A stretch of DNA of 64,000 nucleotides from NCBI GenBank assembly GCA_030760725.1, contig JASWHV010000009.1, positions 97,328,780 to 97,392,779 on the forward strand, given 5' to 3'. The position numbers were made by a program, and so were the translations under genes. Shown here one piece after another: positions 10,588 through 22,840 of this stretch. Position 1 is the stretch's first letter; each line of letters opens with the position of its first letter. The stretch is from Neostapfia colusana (taxonomy: Eukaryota > Streptophyta > Magnoliopsida > Poales > Poaceae). The notes beneath the pieces are model-generated. The model was not told the DNA's origin, did no database searches, and worked only from the letters and a program-made list of their open reading frames with translations.

Positions 10588-11228
10588 TGTAACACCCCAA
10601 AATTTTGTTAAGACCCTAAATCATGTTAAGAGGGGAATTTAAAATTTTTTGGACGTGTTGCATGTTTTGCAAAAATTCAAATTCAAACTGGAATTCAAAT
10701 TAAACTCAAATAAGAAAAGAAATAGAAAAAGAGAAAACAGAAAAAAAACCGGCCAGTGGGCCGCAACCCACCAGCCGGCCCAACCAGCGCCCGCGCCAGC
10801 CCGCAGCCGCGCGCGCCGCTTTCCCCCACTGACAGGCGGGGCCTGCCAGTTCATCGTCTACCTCGCGCCAGCGCCGGACTCTCTCACCCGAATCGAAACC
10901 GATCGGGAATTCTCGCGTATTCCAGCCGAATTCCGTTCGGGGGCGACGCAAACTCGATCTAAACCACCCCGCCGCCCTCCCCCATCTATAAAAACCCCGG
11001 CCTCATTCTGTTTTTCCACGCGATCCGCCGATTTTCCTCCGGTGAGAACCGAGACTTCTCCGGTGAATTCTGGCCGATCTAAGCTCGGAAATTCCGATCT
11101 AACTTGCTGGTCTTGATCCACCGCCTCCAGGGAACCTTGCAGGTGCAGAAAACTCGGTGACTTGCTGTGTAAACACAGCGCCGACGAGCCTCGCCGTGAA
11201 TTCACCTCGGACCTCGTCGCCGATCACC
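10588..11228 (+). repeat. Partial LTR, family A subfamily II (first 641 bp only)
   Basis: It begins TGTAACACCCC after the polypurine tract, includes the TATA box (TATAAAAA near 10987) and GC-rich leader, then stops at a fusion with gag. Its start matches the solo LTR at 12297, including a TTAAGACCCTAAATCATG segment that the LTRs at 1601 and 18399 lack. It therefore belongs to another subfamily than the 5' LTR of the element it closes. The fusion shares CACC with both parents, a 4-bp microhomology. Confidence 0.88.
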
Positions 11229-12296
11229 AAGCCTCGGGTAGCAACACCAGCCCACGTCTGATGCAGCAACCCGCCGGGCAGACGAACCGTGCTGGGGTAC
11301 CCTACTCAGCACCAAGAGGGTACAACCCGAACTACAGGCCTCCGGCAGCACCAGCACAGACACAACGTCAGTTTGTACAGCAGCCTCGCCCCGCATATCC
11401 ACCTCGACCAGCAGTACAAGGACCTCCAAACCAACCCCAAGACAACAAACGCCAGGCACCTAAGGTTGGGGTGCAATGTTTAAGCTCTGGTGAAGTGGGG
11501 CACTACGCCCATAAGTGCCCAAAGAAGAAGCCCGTGCAGCCACAACAGCAGAATGTGATGCGAGGACGGGTGAACCACGTGACCATGGAGGAAGCGCAAG
11601 AGGCACCTGACGTGGTAGTTGGTAAGTTTCCTGCCAATTTACACATTGCAACCCTGTTGTTTGATTCTAGTGCTACCCACTCGTTCATTGCTCAAGGGTT
11701 TGTTAAGAAGCATGACCTAGCAACAACACAAATGAACCATATGCTAGCCGTAAACTCTCCGGGTGGAGAAATAAGGACAAGACAAGTGTGTCCCAAGGTG
11801 AACCTAGACATTAATGGGGTAGTATTTACTGCTAACCTCATAGTTATAGATTCACGAGGGATAGATATTATTTTAGGCATGGATTGGTTGACCAAACATA
11901 AGGGAATCATCCATTGTTCGACCAGAACGGTAGAACTAACTCACCCTAGTGGCACAAGAGTAAAGTTCATAACAATACAAGAGCCTAGGAGGGACATTAA
12001 ATTAAATCAAGTTGAGGTGAAAGTTGAGGAGATCAGGACCATCAGGGAATATCCAGATGTTTTTCCGGAGGAGTTGCCAGGTATGCCTCTTGATCGTGAA
12101 GTGGAATTTGCAATTGAGCTAGTGCCTGGAACAGCCCCGATATACAAGAGACCTTATCGGATGGACTCCAAGCAGCTGGGAGAACTCAAGGATCATTTGA
12201 GAGAATTGACGGAGAAGGGTTATATTCGTCCTAGTTCCTCACCTTGGGGAGCTCCGGTCATATTTGTGCCCAAGAAGGACGGAACCCAAAGGTTAT
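11225..12296 (+). pseudogene. Second gag-protease-RT start copy fused to LTR leader
   Basis: The sequence matches 6849-7920 without any gap (constant offset 4376). It begins mid-gag, after the N-terminal ~258 codons, and the frame is open from an LTR-derived ATG at 11162 through the junction, giving a chimeric 379-codon ORF. It has the same CLSS defect in the zinc knuckle. Protease reads DSSATHSF, so the Gly of the Asp-Ser-Gly active-site triad is Ser. By eye only two mismatches to the first copy occur in 11225-12086, then about nine in the last 210 bp. A solo LTR inserted at AAAGGTTAT splits RT; the frame resumes at 15732. Confidence 0.92.
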
Positions 12297-14255
12297 TGTA
12301 ACACCCCAAAATTTTGTTAAGACCCTAAATCATGTTAAGAGGGGAATTTAAAATTTTTTGGACGTGTTGCATGTTTTGCAAAAATTCAAATTCAAACTGG
12401 AATTCAAATTAAACTCAAATCAGAAAAGAAATAGAAAAAGAAAAAGAGAAAACAGAAAAAAAACCGGCCAGTGGGCCGCAACCCACCAGCCGGCCCAACC
12501 AGCGTCCGCGGCAGCCCGCAGCCGCGCGCGCCGCTTTCCCCCACTAACAGGAGGGGCCCGCCAGTTCATCGTCTACCTCGCGCCAGCGCCGGACTCTCTC
12601 ACCCGAATCGAAACCGATCGGGAATTCTAGCGTATTCCAGCCGAATTCCGTTCGGGGGCGATGCAAACTCGATCTAAACCACCCCGCCGCCCTCCCCCGT
12701 CTATAAAAACCCCGGCCTCGTTCTGTTTTTCCCACGCGATCCGCCGATTTTCCTCCGGTGAGAACCGAGACTTCTCCGGCGAATTCTGGCCGATCTAAGC
12801 TCGGAAATTCTGATCTAACTCGCTGGGCTTGATACACCGCCTCCGGGGAACCTTGCAGGTGCAGAAAACTCAGTGACTTGCGGTGTAAACACAGCGCAGA
12901 TGAGCCTCGCCGTGAATTCACCTCGGACCTCGTCGCCGATCACCTTCTAGGACCTCCGAGCTCAAGAAAACCCCCGAGGTGAGATCCCCGACCTCCCCTC
13001 CACCGATCTATGCCATAAAATCACAGTTCTAGGAAGAATTCTCGAAGATCCGAAAGTCTCCGGCGAGATCGCCGCTTCCCGCCGCCGTGCGCCGCTGGCA
13101 GCGCCGCCCGCGCTCGATCAGAGCGACGTGGCCGCTTGTGCGCCGTCTATTTTAAATCGCACGGTAGGGTTTAAATCCCAGCGTACCGGTTCGGCGTTAT
13201 AATCTCAGCCGTCGGTTTAAAATCGGACGGTCCACGTCAGCCCCGCGTTATAAAGACTGGAAATCTTACGTGCTACCCCCTGGGGTTCTCGGGAAATAAG
13301 AGCTAGCCCCGGAAACTTCTGATCTAGCCCCTGGAACTTCAGAAAATCATGTAAATTCATTTAAAAATCAGTTTTAGCCCCTGGACTTAATAAAAATTAG
13401 GAAAAACTCCTCTGATAAGTGTAGCTAGAACCCTGGAAATTCTGAAAATAATATTATAGACCCTGTAGTGGGGTGAGTTTACCTTTTTAGCCCTGTATAG
13501 TATTTAATTTAGGAAATTGAATATGTGGCTAGTGTTTAAAAATTAAAAAGTGGGACAAACATATTGTCAAAATTTAATTAAAGACTTTCTCAGTATTTAG
13601 GAAACTTTGGAGTGAGATAAAAACATATTTTGGGCTCAATTGAATCTGTTTAATTTATTATTCACATTTAGAGACACATTTTTAAGTAAAGAATAGTTCT
13701 AGGAAATAGGGAAAATAATTGTGAAATAGTTTACATCAGAGGCAAAGGTCAAAATATGTTATTAAATTATTTAGGACCAGAACCTATTCTGTTTAGATGA
13801 TGTGTCTTGTTATTTTCATAATAAAGTACACATTTATGCATAGGAAAATAAATTTGAAAATATAGCAACTAGTAAATGATAAATGGAGTTTCTAAAATCC
13901 AAAAGAATTCAGTTTAGGGTTGGTAGAAATTCTGAAGACACATATGGAGAAGGAAAATACCTTTCATGCATATTTGATAGCTAAAAGGTGTAGTAATTGA
14001 ATATAAGGAATTTATTTAAATTGGAAACTCATATATATAGTATGTAAGTATAAATGTGAACACAAAAGTAGGAATCATATACACATGATTAAAAGTGCAT
14101 GCAAGCCACAAATCAACACACATGGAGTGACCACAACACATATAATGGAGAATGACTTTCATAAATATGAATATGTGGTTTGTATGAAGAGGAAGTGTGA
14201 ACTATGTCTTATAGATTGTTGTTTTTCTTTTGTTATGTGTGATGGTATGATGTAG

Positions 14256-14324
14256 AACCTGCTCAAGAGCAGGTTATTCCTTTCCAAGATCAGGACTACC
14301 CATTTCAAGAGCAGCAGGAAGGAG
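14256..14324 (+). other. Exon-like 69-bp block in solo LTR
   Basis: Bounded by GATGTAG and GGAG|GCAAGT as in the other family A LTRs. Length is again 69 bp. Confidence 0.5.
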
Positions 14325-15065
14325 GCAAGTGTCCTTGACCACTTTGATCCTATGCTAGGATGTGTAGATAGAATTATTTGCATTGTCAATGGAAATATGA
14401 AACCCATGCTAGGAAGTTTCCCTAGAATTGCATTACCTTGTTTTCCTTGTAGATTGGGTTGGGATTTATTTTATCATGTCATTTATTATTATGCATATGC
14501 TTAGCCATGCTTAGAATGGGATATTTGGGACATGAGATCATCAGTTTATTTTACCATACTCTTGAATGAGATATTGTGAGTTATGTAGAGGTAGGGATCA
14601 AGGCAAGTTGGATGTTTTGGTTGTGTGCTGGGTGCACGAGACTCGGGTTTGTGTTTAGTACTTGCCTGGATCCTAAGGACCGGTTCATGGAGCATGTAAC
14701 CTGGCTTTACAGCGCCAACCACATGCTGAGATGGGGCAGATTGGCCAATTAATTAGGTGTATCCCCGGCGTAGTATGGGTGTCTTGGATGGTGCGGGGAA
14801 TAGGTGTCAGCTGGACTACCATATGAACCGCAAGGCTCAAGAGGGGGCCACTGCAGCGGGGTTGGAGCCTCTTGTATGCTGTTAGGGGTGAAACCTCAGT
14901 GGGCCCACACTCGTCGGGAATCCCTTTGTAAAGGCTTCGTAGTGATCTCCTGGCTACACACCTGGGAAGTGTGAATGTGGTTCGTAGCCACTGGCATAAT
15001 GGAGGTTCTTTTAGTCCACCCGGCAATGGGGGATGAAATCACTACATGTGGGTACAGTGGTACAA

Positions 15066-15106
15066 ACTCTGCAGAGTCAAAACTGTCATGACAGCCGTGC
15101 TCACGG
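15066..15106 (+). other. Palindrome cluster in solo LTR
   Basis: ACTCTGCAGAGT, CTGTCATGACAG and CCGTGCTCACGG occur in the same order and spacing as at 4349-4389. Confidence 0.8.
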
Positions 15107-15731
15107 TCAAGAGCGGCTTGGACTTATTCATGATTAGAGGATGGATGGTTTTGGAAGTCGTGGATGTTAAGCGGGGATCTTAACATTGGGAATGAGGTTA
15201 TGGTTATTTGATTATGATGATGGGATGGGAGTTTGGGACCATTTCACCTGTGTAGTAATGTAGATGCTTAATAAGCTAAGGTGATAGGTATTACTTGCAT
15301 AGTGCTTTAACCATGAGTTCAACCTTCTCTTGTTCTATCCATGCATGACATAACTTTCCCACACTTGCTGAGTACCATCGGTACTCAACCTTGCATATTT
15401 GTTGGTTTATATTGCTGCTCATGTCAAGATAATGAGGTGGTGTATAATGACCAAGACTTTGGACCCGAAGAAGGTTTCTAGGTTCATGGAGACCCCCGGG
15501 CAACGCCTGTGACGGAGCCCTCAAGAATAATATTCCGCTGCTAGTTTATTTACTTGTGATGAACTTATTATTGTCCATCGAGACATTTGCTATGAAAGAC
15601 TTATTTAGATTCGACACCTGGCTTGTAATAAATGATGCTTCACTATTTGTCATCATGTATGAGAAAATGATCCTGGCATACATGTGATATTCACTTGGTT
15701 GTTCTTCGGAAAAACCGGGTGCGACAGTTAT

Positions 15732-18353
15732 GCGTGGACTACCGTGCCTTGAATGAGGTAACCATCAAGAACAAGTACCCATTACCCCGCATTGAAGACT
15801 GGTTTGATCAGTTGAGGGGAGCTTGTGTGTTCTCGAAAATTGATCTCAGATCGGGATACCACCAACTAAAGATAAGGCAATCTGATATTCCCAAGACAGC
15901 TTTCGTATCTCGGTACGGACTATATGAATACACTGTCATGCCTTTCGGGCTAACTAATGCCCGGCATACTTCATGTATCTCATGAACAAGGTATTCATGG
16001 AATATCTGGACAAATTTGTGGTGGTTTTCATAGATGACATTCTCGTCTTCTCCAAAGATGAAGAAGAACATGAGAAACATCTAAGGTTGGTGTTGCAGAG
16101 GCTGAGAGAACACCAACTATATGCCAAGTTGAGCAAGTGTGAGTTTTGGCTGAAGAGAGTTCCCTTCTTAGGACATATAATCTCGGAGGGAGGAATCTCC
16201 GTGGATCCCGCCAAAATCGAGGATATACAGAAGTGGAAGACCCCTGAAAATGTCGGGGAAGTTCGAAGCTTCTTGGGATTGGCTGGATACCATCGACGGT
16301 TTATTGAGGGATTCTCTAAAATCTCGAGACCCCTCACCAAACTGTTGGAGAAGGGAATCACATTCACATGGACGCCACAGTGCGAGACGAGTTTTCAGGA
16401 GTTAAAGAAAAGATTGACAACAGCCCCAGTGCTGGTTATGCCAGATATGCAAAAGAACTTTACGGTGTACTGCGATGCCTCTGGAAACGGGTTGGGATGT
16501 GTTCTCATGCAAGAAGGGCATGTCGTGGCTTATGCATCCCGACAACTCCGGAAGAACGAGGAAAACTACCCTACACATGACCTAGAACTAGCCGCAGTGG
16601 TACACTCGTTGAAAATTTGGCGGCACTATTTGATGGGGAAGAGGACAGAGATATATACGGATCATAAGAGTTTGAAGTACATTTTCACACAGCCAGATCT
16701 CAACCTCAGACAAAGGAGATGGTTAGAGCTAATCAATGACTTTGATGTGGGCATCAACTATCATCCTGGGAAAGCAAACGTCGTGGCCGATGCTTTAAGT
16801 CGGAAAGTGCAGGTCAATAAGTTGAGCTTGAAGGACATGCCTACAGAATTGAAGGACGAGGTTATAAGGCTCAATCTATGCCTTGTGAATAGTGGTGAAG
16901 CCATGGCCATGGAAGTGGACTCCACACTCGAGCGAGACATACGCGAGGGTCAAAAGAATGACGAGAAGATACAAGAGATCAGACAACTCATCAAGGAAAA
17001 CAAAGCTCCTGGTTTTAGAGAGGATGAACAGGGAACGGTGTGGCACGGGAAAAGAATCTGTGTGCCAGAAGTAAAGGAGATCCGTGAATTGATTTTGAAG
17101 GAGGCTCACGATTCCGACTATTCCATTCATCCTGGGAGTATGAAGATGTACCAGGACCTCAAGAGCAGGTATTGGTGGTATGGCATGAAGCGAGATGTCG
17201 CGGAACATGTTGCCCTATGTGACACATGTCAGTTGGTGAAAGCAGAACATCAACGACCCGCGGGATTATTGCAACCACTCAAAGTGCCTGAATGGAAATG
17301 GGAAGAAATCGGTATGGATTTCATAGTGGGACTGCCCAGGACCCAATCCGGATATGATTCAATGTGGGTCATCATCGACAGGCTAACCAAGGTAGCTCAC
17401 TTCATCCCCGTGAAGGAAAGCTACAGCGGATCCAAATTGGCGGAGTTGTACATGTCAAGGATCGTGTGTTACCATGGAGTGCCGAAGAAGATAGTGTCGG
17501 ATCGAGGGACACAGTTCACCTCAAGGTTCTGGCAGAAGTTGCATGAAACCATGGGAACCCATCTGAACTTTAGTTCTTCCTATCATCCCCAAACTGACGG
17601 GCAGACAGAAAGAACCAATCAGATTCTTGAGGATATGCTGAGGGCATGTGCACTCAAAAACAATCGGAGTTGGGACAAGAACTTACCGTATGCGGAATTC
17701 TCCTATAACAACAGCTATCAGCCAGTATGAAGATGTCACCGTTCGAAGCTTTGTATGGGAGGAAGTGCAGAACTCCCCTATTTTGGAACCAAACAGGGGA
17801 AAGTAAAGTGTTTGGTCCCGAAGTACTACAAGAAGCCGAGGCGAAGGTGAGGGAAATTCGCAACAACTTGAGGATAGCACAGACACGCCAAAAGAGCTAT
17901 GCCGATGTACGAAGAAGAGAGCTCGTTTTCAACGTGGGAGACTATGTCTATCTCAAGGTGTCCCCTATCCGAGGACTTTGTCGGTTCAAGGTGAAAGGGA
18001 AGTTGTCACCTCGATACATCGGACCCTTTCAGGTTCTGGAGAGGAGAGGCGAAGTGGCGTATCAACTGGAATTACCGGCTCGCCTATCGGATGTGCACGA
18101 TGTATTCCATGTGTCACAACTCAAGAAATGACTGAGAACGCCTGAAGAGGTGTTACCCATGAATGAGGTGGACGTAGCTGAGGATTTGTCTTATGCCGAG
18201 CGACCATTCAGGATTTTGGAGACAATGGAACGCCTCACCAGAAATAAAAGAATCCGGATGTGCAAGGTGCAGTGGAAGCATCACTCAGAAGAGGAAGCCA
18301 CCTGGGAGCGAGAAGATGAGCTAAAGGCACAATTTCCGGAATTGTTTTCTTAG
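15732..18353 (+). pseudogene. Remainder of second pol copy (RT, RNase H, INT, chromodomain)
   Basis: This continues the RT broken at 12296. One base is missing at ~15960 (GCCCGGCAT against GCCCCGGCAT), shifting the frame. A 585-codon stretch from 15973 then carries an intact RT core FIDDILVFS, RNase H (YCDASG, YTDHKS) and the integrase HHCC and catalytic region. A small deletion at ~17722 shifts the frame again, and TGA at 18129-18131 replaces a Cys codon before the chromodomain, which ends at 18353. It differs from 7921-10543 by about 4-5% by eye in the first 240 bp, more than the gag part does. The paired polypurine tract and LTR follow. Confidence 0.93.
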
Positions 18354-18370
18354 AACCACCAATCTCGAGG

Positions 18371-18398
18371 ACGAGATTTCTTTTAAGGGGGGTAGAGC
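18371..18398 (+). other. Polypurine tract before 3' LTR
   Basis: ACGAGATTTCTTTTAAGGGG continues as GGTAGAGC up to the LTR start at 18399. Confidence 0.75.
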
Positions 18399-20334
18399 TA
18401 TAACACCCCAAAATCCTGTCAAGAGGGGAATTTAAAATTTTTTGGACGTGTTGCATGTGTTGCAAAAAATTAAATTCAAACTGGAATTCAAATTCAAATT
18501 CAAACCAGAAAGAAATGGAAAAGAAAAAGGAAAACAGAAAAAAACCGGCCAGTGGGCCCAAACCCACCAGCCGGCCCATCCCATCCCGCGCCAGCCCGCA
18601 GCCGTGCGCGCCCCCCTTCTTCCCACTGACACGCGGGACCCGCCAACCTTTCTTCCTCCTCGCGCTCGCGCCCGCGCTCGGCCGGACTCTCTCACCCCGA
18701 ATCAAAACCGACCCGGATCCTCGCGTATCCCAGCCGAATTTCGTTCGTGGGCGACGAAACTCGATCACAACCGAACGCCGCCCTCCCCCGTCTATAAAAA
18801 CCCCGGCATCGTCCCGTTTTTCCCCACGATCCGCCGATTTTCTCTCCGGTGAGAACCCGAGCCCCTCCGGTGAATTCTGCCCGATCTACACTCGGGAATT
18901 CTGATCTAACTTGCTGGTCTTGATCCACCGCCTCCGGGGAACCTCGTAGGTGCAGAAAACACGGTGGTTTGCGGTTCAAACACAGCGCCGACGATCCTCG
19001 CCGTGAATTCACCTCGGACCTCGTCGCCGACCGCCTTCCAGGACCTCCGAGCTCAAGAAAACCCCCGAGGTGAGATCCCCGACCTCCCCTCCACCGATCT
19101 ATGCCATAAAATCACAGTTTTAGGAAGAATTGACGAAGATCCGAAACTCTCCGGCGAGATCGCCGCCGTGCGCCGCCGGGTAGCGCCGCCCGCGCTCGAT
19201 CAGAGCGACGTGGCCGTTTATGCGCCGTCTATTTTAAATCGCACGGTAGAGTTTAAATCCCCGCGTACCGGTTCGACGTTATAATCTCAGCCGTCTGTTT
19301 TAAATCGGACGGTCCACGTCAGCCCCGCGTTATAAAGGCTGGAATTCTTACGCGCTACCCCCTGGGGTTCTCGGAAAATAAGAGCTAGCCCCGGAAACTT
19401 CTGATCTAGCCCCTGGAACTTCAGAAAATCATGTAAATTCATTTAAAAATCAGTTTTAGCCCATGGACTTAATAAAAATTAGGAAAAACCCCTCTGTTAA
19501 TTGTAGCTAGACCCCTGGAAATTCTTAAAATAATATAATGGACCCTGTAGTGGGGTGAGTTTACCTTTTTAACCCTATTTGATATTAAAGTTAGGAATTT
19601 GAATATGTGGCTAGTATTTAAAATTTAAAAGGTGGGACAAACATATTGTCAAATTTAAATTAAAAACTTTCCAAGTACTTAGAAAACCTTGAAGTGAGAT
19701 AAAAATAGATTTTCGGCTGAAATGAATCTGTTTAATTGATTATTCACATAGGAACACGTTTTTTTAGTAGAGAATAATTCTGAAAATTAGAAAAATAAAT
19801 GTAAAATAGTTTACATCAGAGGAAAAGTTCAAAAATATATTATTAAATATTTTAGATCAGAACCTATTCTGTTTAGATTATGTGTCTTATTATTTTAATA
19901 ATAAAGTTCACATTTAGGCATAGGAAATAAATCTGAAAATATAGCAACTAGGAAATGATAAATGAAGTTTCTAAAATCAAAAGAATTCAGTTTAGGGTTG
20001 GTAGAAGGACTGAAGACACATATGGAGTAGGAAAGTACCTTTCATGCATACTTGGTAGCTAAAAGGTGTAGTAATTGAATATAAGGAATTTATTTAAATT
20101 GGAAACTCATATATGTAGTATGCAAGCATAAATATGAATACAAAAGTAGAAATCATATACACATGTTTAAAAGTGCATGTAAGCCAAAGATCAACACACA
20201 TAGAGTAACCACAACACATAGAATTTGTGGATGGCTTTCATAAATGTGAATGTGTGGTTTGTATGAAGTGGAAGTGTGAACTATGTCTTATGGATTATTG
20301 CTTTTCTTTTGCTATGTGTGATGGTATGATGTAG

Positions 20335-20403
20335 AACCTGCTCCAGAGCAAGTTCTCCCTTTCCAAGATCAGGACTACCCATTCCAAGAGCAGCAGGAAG
20401 GAG
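20335..20403 (+). other. Exon-like 69-bp block in 3' LTR
   Basis: Bounded by GATGTAG and GGAG|GCAAGT; 69 bp. Confidence 0.5.
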
Positions 20404-21143
20404 GCAAGTGTCCTTGACCACTTTGTTCCTATACTAGGATGTATAGATAGAATTATTTGCATTGCCAATTGAAATATGAAACCCATGCTAGGAAGTTTCC
20501 CTAGAATTGCATTACCTTGTTTTCCTTGAAGCTTGGGTTGGGATTTGCTTTATTATGTTATTCATTCATATTACTTATGCTTAGCCATGCTTAGAATGGG
20601 ATAAGTGGGATATGATATCATCAACTTGTTTACCTTATTCTTGAATGAGATATTATGAGTTATGTAGAGGTAGGGATCAAGGCAAGTTGTATGTTTTGGT
20701 TGGTGCTGGGTGCACGAGACTCGGGTTTGTGTATAGTACTTGCCTGGATCCTAAGGACCGGTTCATGGAGCATGTCACCTGGCTTTACCGTGCCAACCAC
20801 ATGCTGAGATGGGGCAGCTTGGCCAATTAATTAGGTGTATCCCCGGCGTAGTATGGGTGTGTTGGATGGTGCGGGGAGTAGGTGTCAGCTGGACTACCAT
20901 ATGAACCGCAAGGCTCAAGATGGGGCCACTGCAGCGGGGTTGGAGCCTCTTGTATGCTGTTATGGGTGAAACCTCAGTGGGCCCACGCTCGTCGGGAATC
21001 CCTTTGTAAAGGCTTCGTAGTGATCTCCTGGCTACACACCTGGGAAGTGTGAATGTGGTTCGTGGCCACTGGCATAATGGAGGTTCTTTTAGTCCACCCG
21101 GCAACGGGGGATGAAATCACTACATGTGGGTACAGTGGTACAA

Positions 21144-21184
21144 ACTCTGCAGAGTGGAAACTGTCATGACAGCCGTGCTCACGG
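21144..21184 (+). other. Palindrome cluster in truncated 3' LTR
   Basis: ACTCTGCAGAGT (21144-21155), CTGTCATGACAG (21161-21172) and CCGTGCTCACGG (21173-21184), 51 bp before the truncation point. Confidence 0.8.
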
Positions 21185-21235
21185 TCAAGAGCGGCTTGGA
21201 CTTATTCATGATTAGAGGAGTGATGGTTTTGGAAG

Positions 21236-21690
21236 TTCAAATTCAAACTGGAATTCAAATTATACTCAAAACAGAAAAGAAATGGAAAAAGAAAAAGGAA
21301 AACCGGAAAAAAACTGGCCAGTGGGCCGAAACCCCAGCCGGCCCAGCAAACCCCCGCGCAGCCCGCCCCCGCGCGCGCCGCGCTGCCCCTCGCTGACGGG
21401 TGGGACCCGCATGTCATCCCTAACCCCGCGACCCCGGACTCTCTCCCGCGCGTGCGATCGCAACCGATCGGGAAACCTGTCCCCGCAGCCGAATTCCGGA
21501 CCCAGCGGACTCCAACTCGATCACAACAGACCCACCGCCCTCCCCCGGCTATAAAAACCACCGATCCGATCAGTTTTCCTCACGCGATCGCCGATTTTCA
21601 CTCCGGTGAGCACCGAGACTTCGCCGGTGAATTCTGGCCGATCTAAGCTCGGAAACTCTGATCTAACTCGTTGGTCTTGATCCACCGCCT
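21236..21690 (+). repeat. Inverted duplicate of an LTR promoter/leader segment (455 bp)
   Basis: The segment is the reverse complement of 24017-24470; the only difference I found is one extra A. It contains the GC-rich promoter, TATA box (near 21550) and start of the leader of a third family A subtype. It has neither the LTR start nor the donor region, and joins the truncated + LTR directly to the truncated - LTR. Confidence 0.9.
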
Positions 21691-21722
21691 TCCAATCATG
21701 AATAAGTCCAGGCCGCTCTTAA

Positions 21723-21763
21723 CCGTGAGCACGGCTGTCAAGACAGTTTTGACTCTGCAGAGT
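21723..21763 (-). other. Palindrome cluster in minus LTR
   Basis: On the minus strand ACTCTGCAGAGT (21763-21752) is followed by CTGTCTTGACAG (21746-21735), whose central pair is mismatched, and CCGTGCTCACGG (21734-21723). Confidence 0.75.
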
Positions 21764-22504
21764 TCGTACCACTGTACCCACAAGTAGTGATTTCATCCCC
21801 CGTTGCCGGGTGGACTAAAAGAACCTCTATTATGCCAGTGGCTACGATCCACATTCACACTTCCCAGGTGTGCGGCCAAGAGATCACTACGAAGCCTTTA
21901 CAAAGGGATTCCCGACGAGCGTGGGCCCACTGAGGTTTCACCCCTAACAGCATACAAGAGGCTCCAACCCCGCTGCAGTGGCCCCCTCTTGAGCCTTGCG
22001 GTTCATATGGCAGTCCAGCTGACTCCTATTCCCCGCACCATCCAACACACCCATACTACGCCGGGGATACACCTAATTAATTGGCTAAGCTGCCCCATCT
22101 CAGCATGTGGTTGGCACTGTAAAGCCGGGTTACATGCTCCATGAACCGGTCCTTAGGATCCAGGCAAGTACTAAACACAAACCCAAGTCTCGTGCACCCA
22201 GCACACAACCAAAACATCCAACTTGCCTTGATCCCTACCTCTACATAACTCACAATATCTCATTCAAGAGTATGGTATAATAAACTGATGATCTCATATC
22301 CCAAATATCCCATTCTAAGCATGGCTAAGCATATGCATGTAAATAAATGACATGACAAAATAAATCCCAACCCAAGCTTCAAGGAAACAAGGTAATGCAA
22401 TTCTAGGGAAACTTTCCTAGCATGGGTTTCATATTTCATTTGACAATGCAAATAATTCTATCTACACATCCTAGCATAGGATCAAAGTGGTCAAGGACAC
22501 TTGC

Positions 22505-22573
22505 CTCCTTCTTGCTGCTCTTGAAATGGGTAGTCCTGATCTTGGAAAGTGATAGCTTGCTCTTGAACAGGTT
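22505..22573 (-). other. Exon-like 69-bp block in minus LTR
   Basis: On the minus strand it is bounded by GAAGTAG and GGAG|GCAAGT; 69 bp. Confidence 0.5.
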
Positions 22574-22786
22574 CTACTTCATACCATCACACATAGCAAA
22601 AGAAAAACAACAATCATAAGACATAGTTCACACTCCTACTTCATACAAACCACACATTCACATTTATGAAAGTTCTTTACCATTATATGTGTTGTGGATA
22701 CTCTATGTGTGTTGATTTGTGGCTTGCATACACTTTTTATTTATATGTGTATGATTCCTACTTTGGTGTTCATATTTATACTCACA

Positions 22787-22789
<3 letters not shown>

Positions 22790-22840
<51 letters not shown>
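22790..22840. repeat. (AT)n(GT)n microsatellite
   Basis: About 37 bp of alternating AT pass into 14 bp of GT, inside the AT-rich intron-like part of the minus LTR. The equivalent site of the other family A LTRs has only a short ATATATGTAG. Confidence 0.95.

Larger units (their letters stand above)
12297..15726 (+). repeat. Solo LTR, family A subfamily II, inserted in pol
   Basis: A full 3430-bp LTR starts TGTAACACCCC and ends GGGTGCGACA. It is flanked by GTTAT on both sides (12292-12296 and 15727-15731), a perfect 5-bp target duplication. No PBS or internal region follows, so it is a solo LTR left by recombination between two LTRs. The TATA box is at 12712-12719, the donor-like GAG|GTGAGA near 12980, the exon-like block at 14256-14324 and the palindromes at 15066-15106. 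It keeps the ~240 bp (15145-15388) missing from the LTR at 1601, so it is the best reference copy of the family in this window. Confidence 0.95.
18399..21235 (+). repeat. 3' LTR, family A subfamily I, 3'-truncated
   Basis: It begins TATAACACCCC, so the terminal TG is mutated to TA, and follows the 1601 LTR closely with the same subfamily I features. The TATA box is at 18793-18800, the exon-like block at 20335-20403 and the palindromes at 21144-21184. It ends at TGATGGTTTTGGAAG, about 50 bp after the palindromes. The last part of the LTR, including its 3' terminus, is missing and replaced by an unrelated-phase fragment of another LTR. Confidence 0.9.

Noticed and set aside
18399..18410. TATAACACC as a TATA box
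   Set aside because: It is the mutated LTR start (TGTAACACC in every sister copy). The real TATA is 390 bp downstream.
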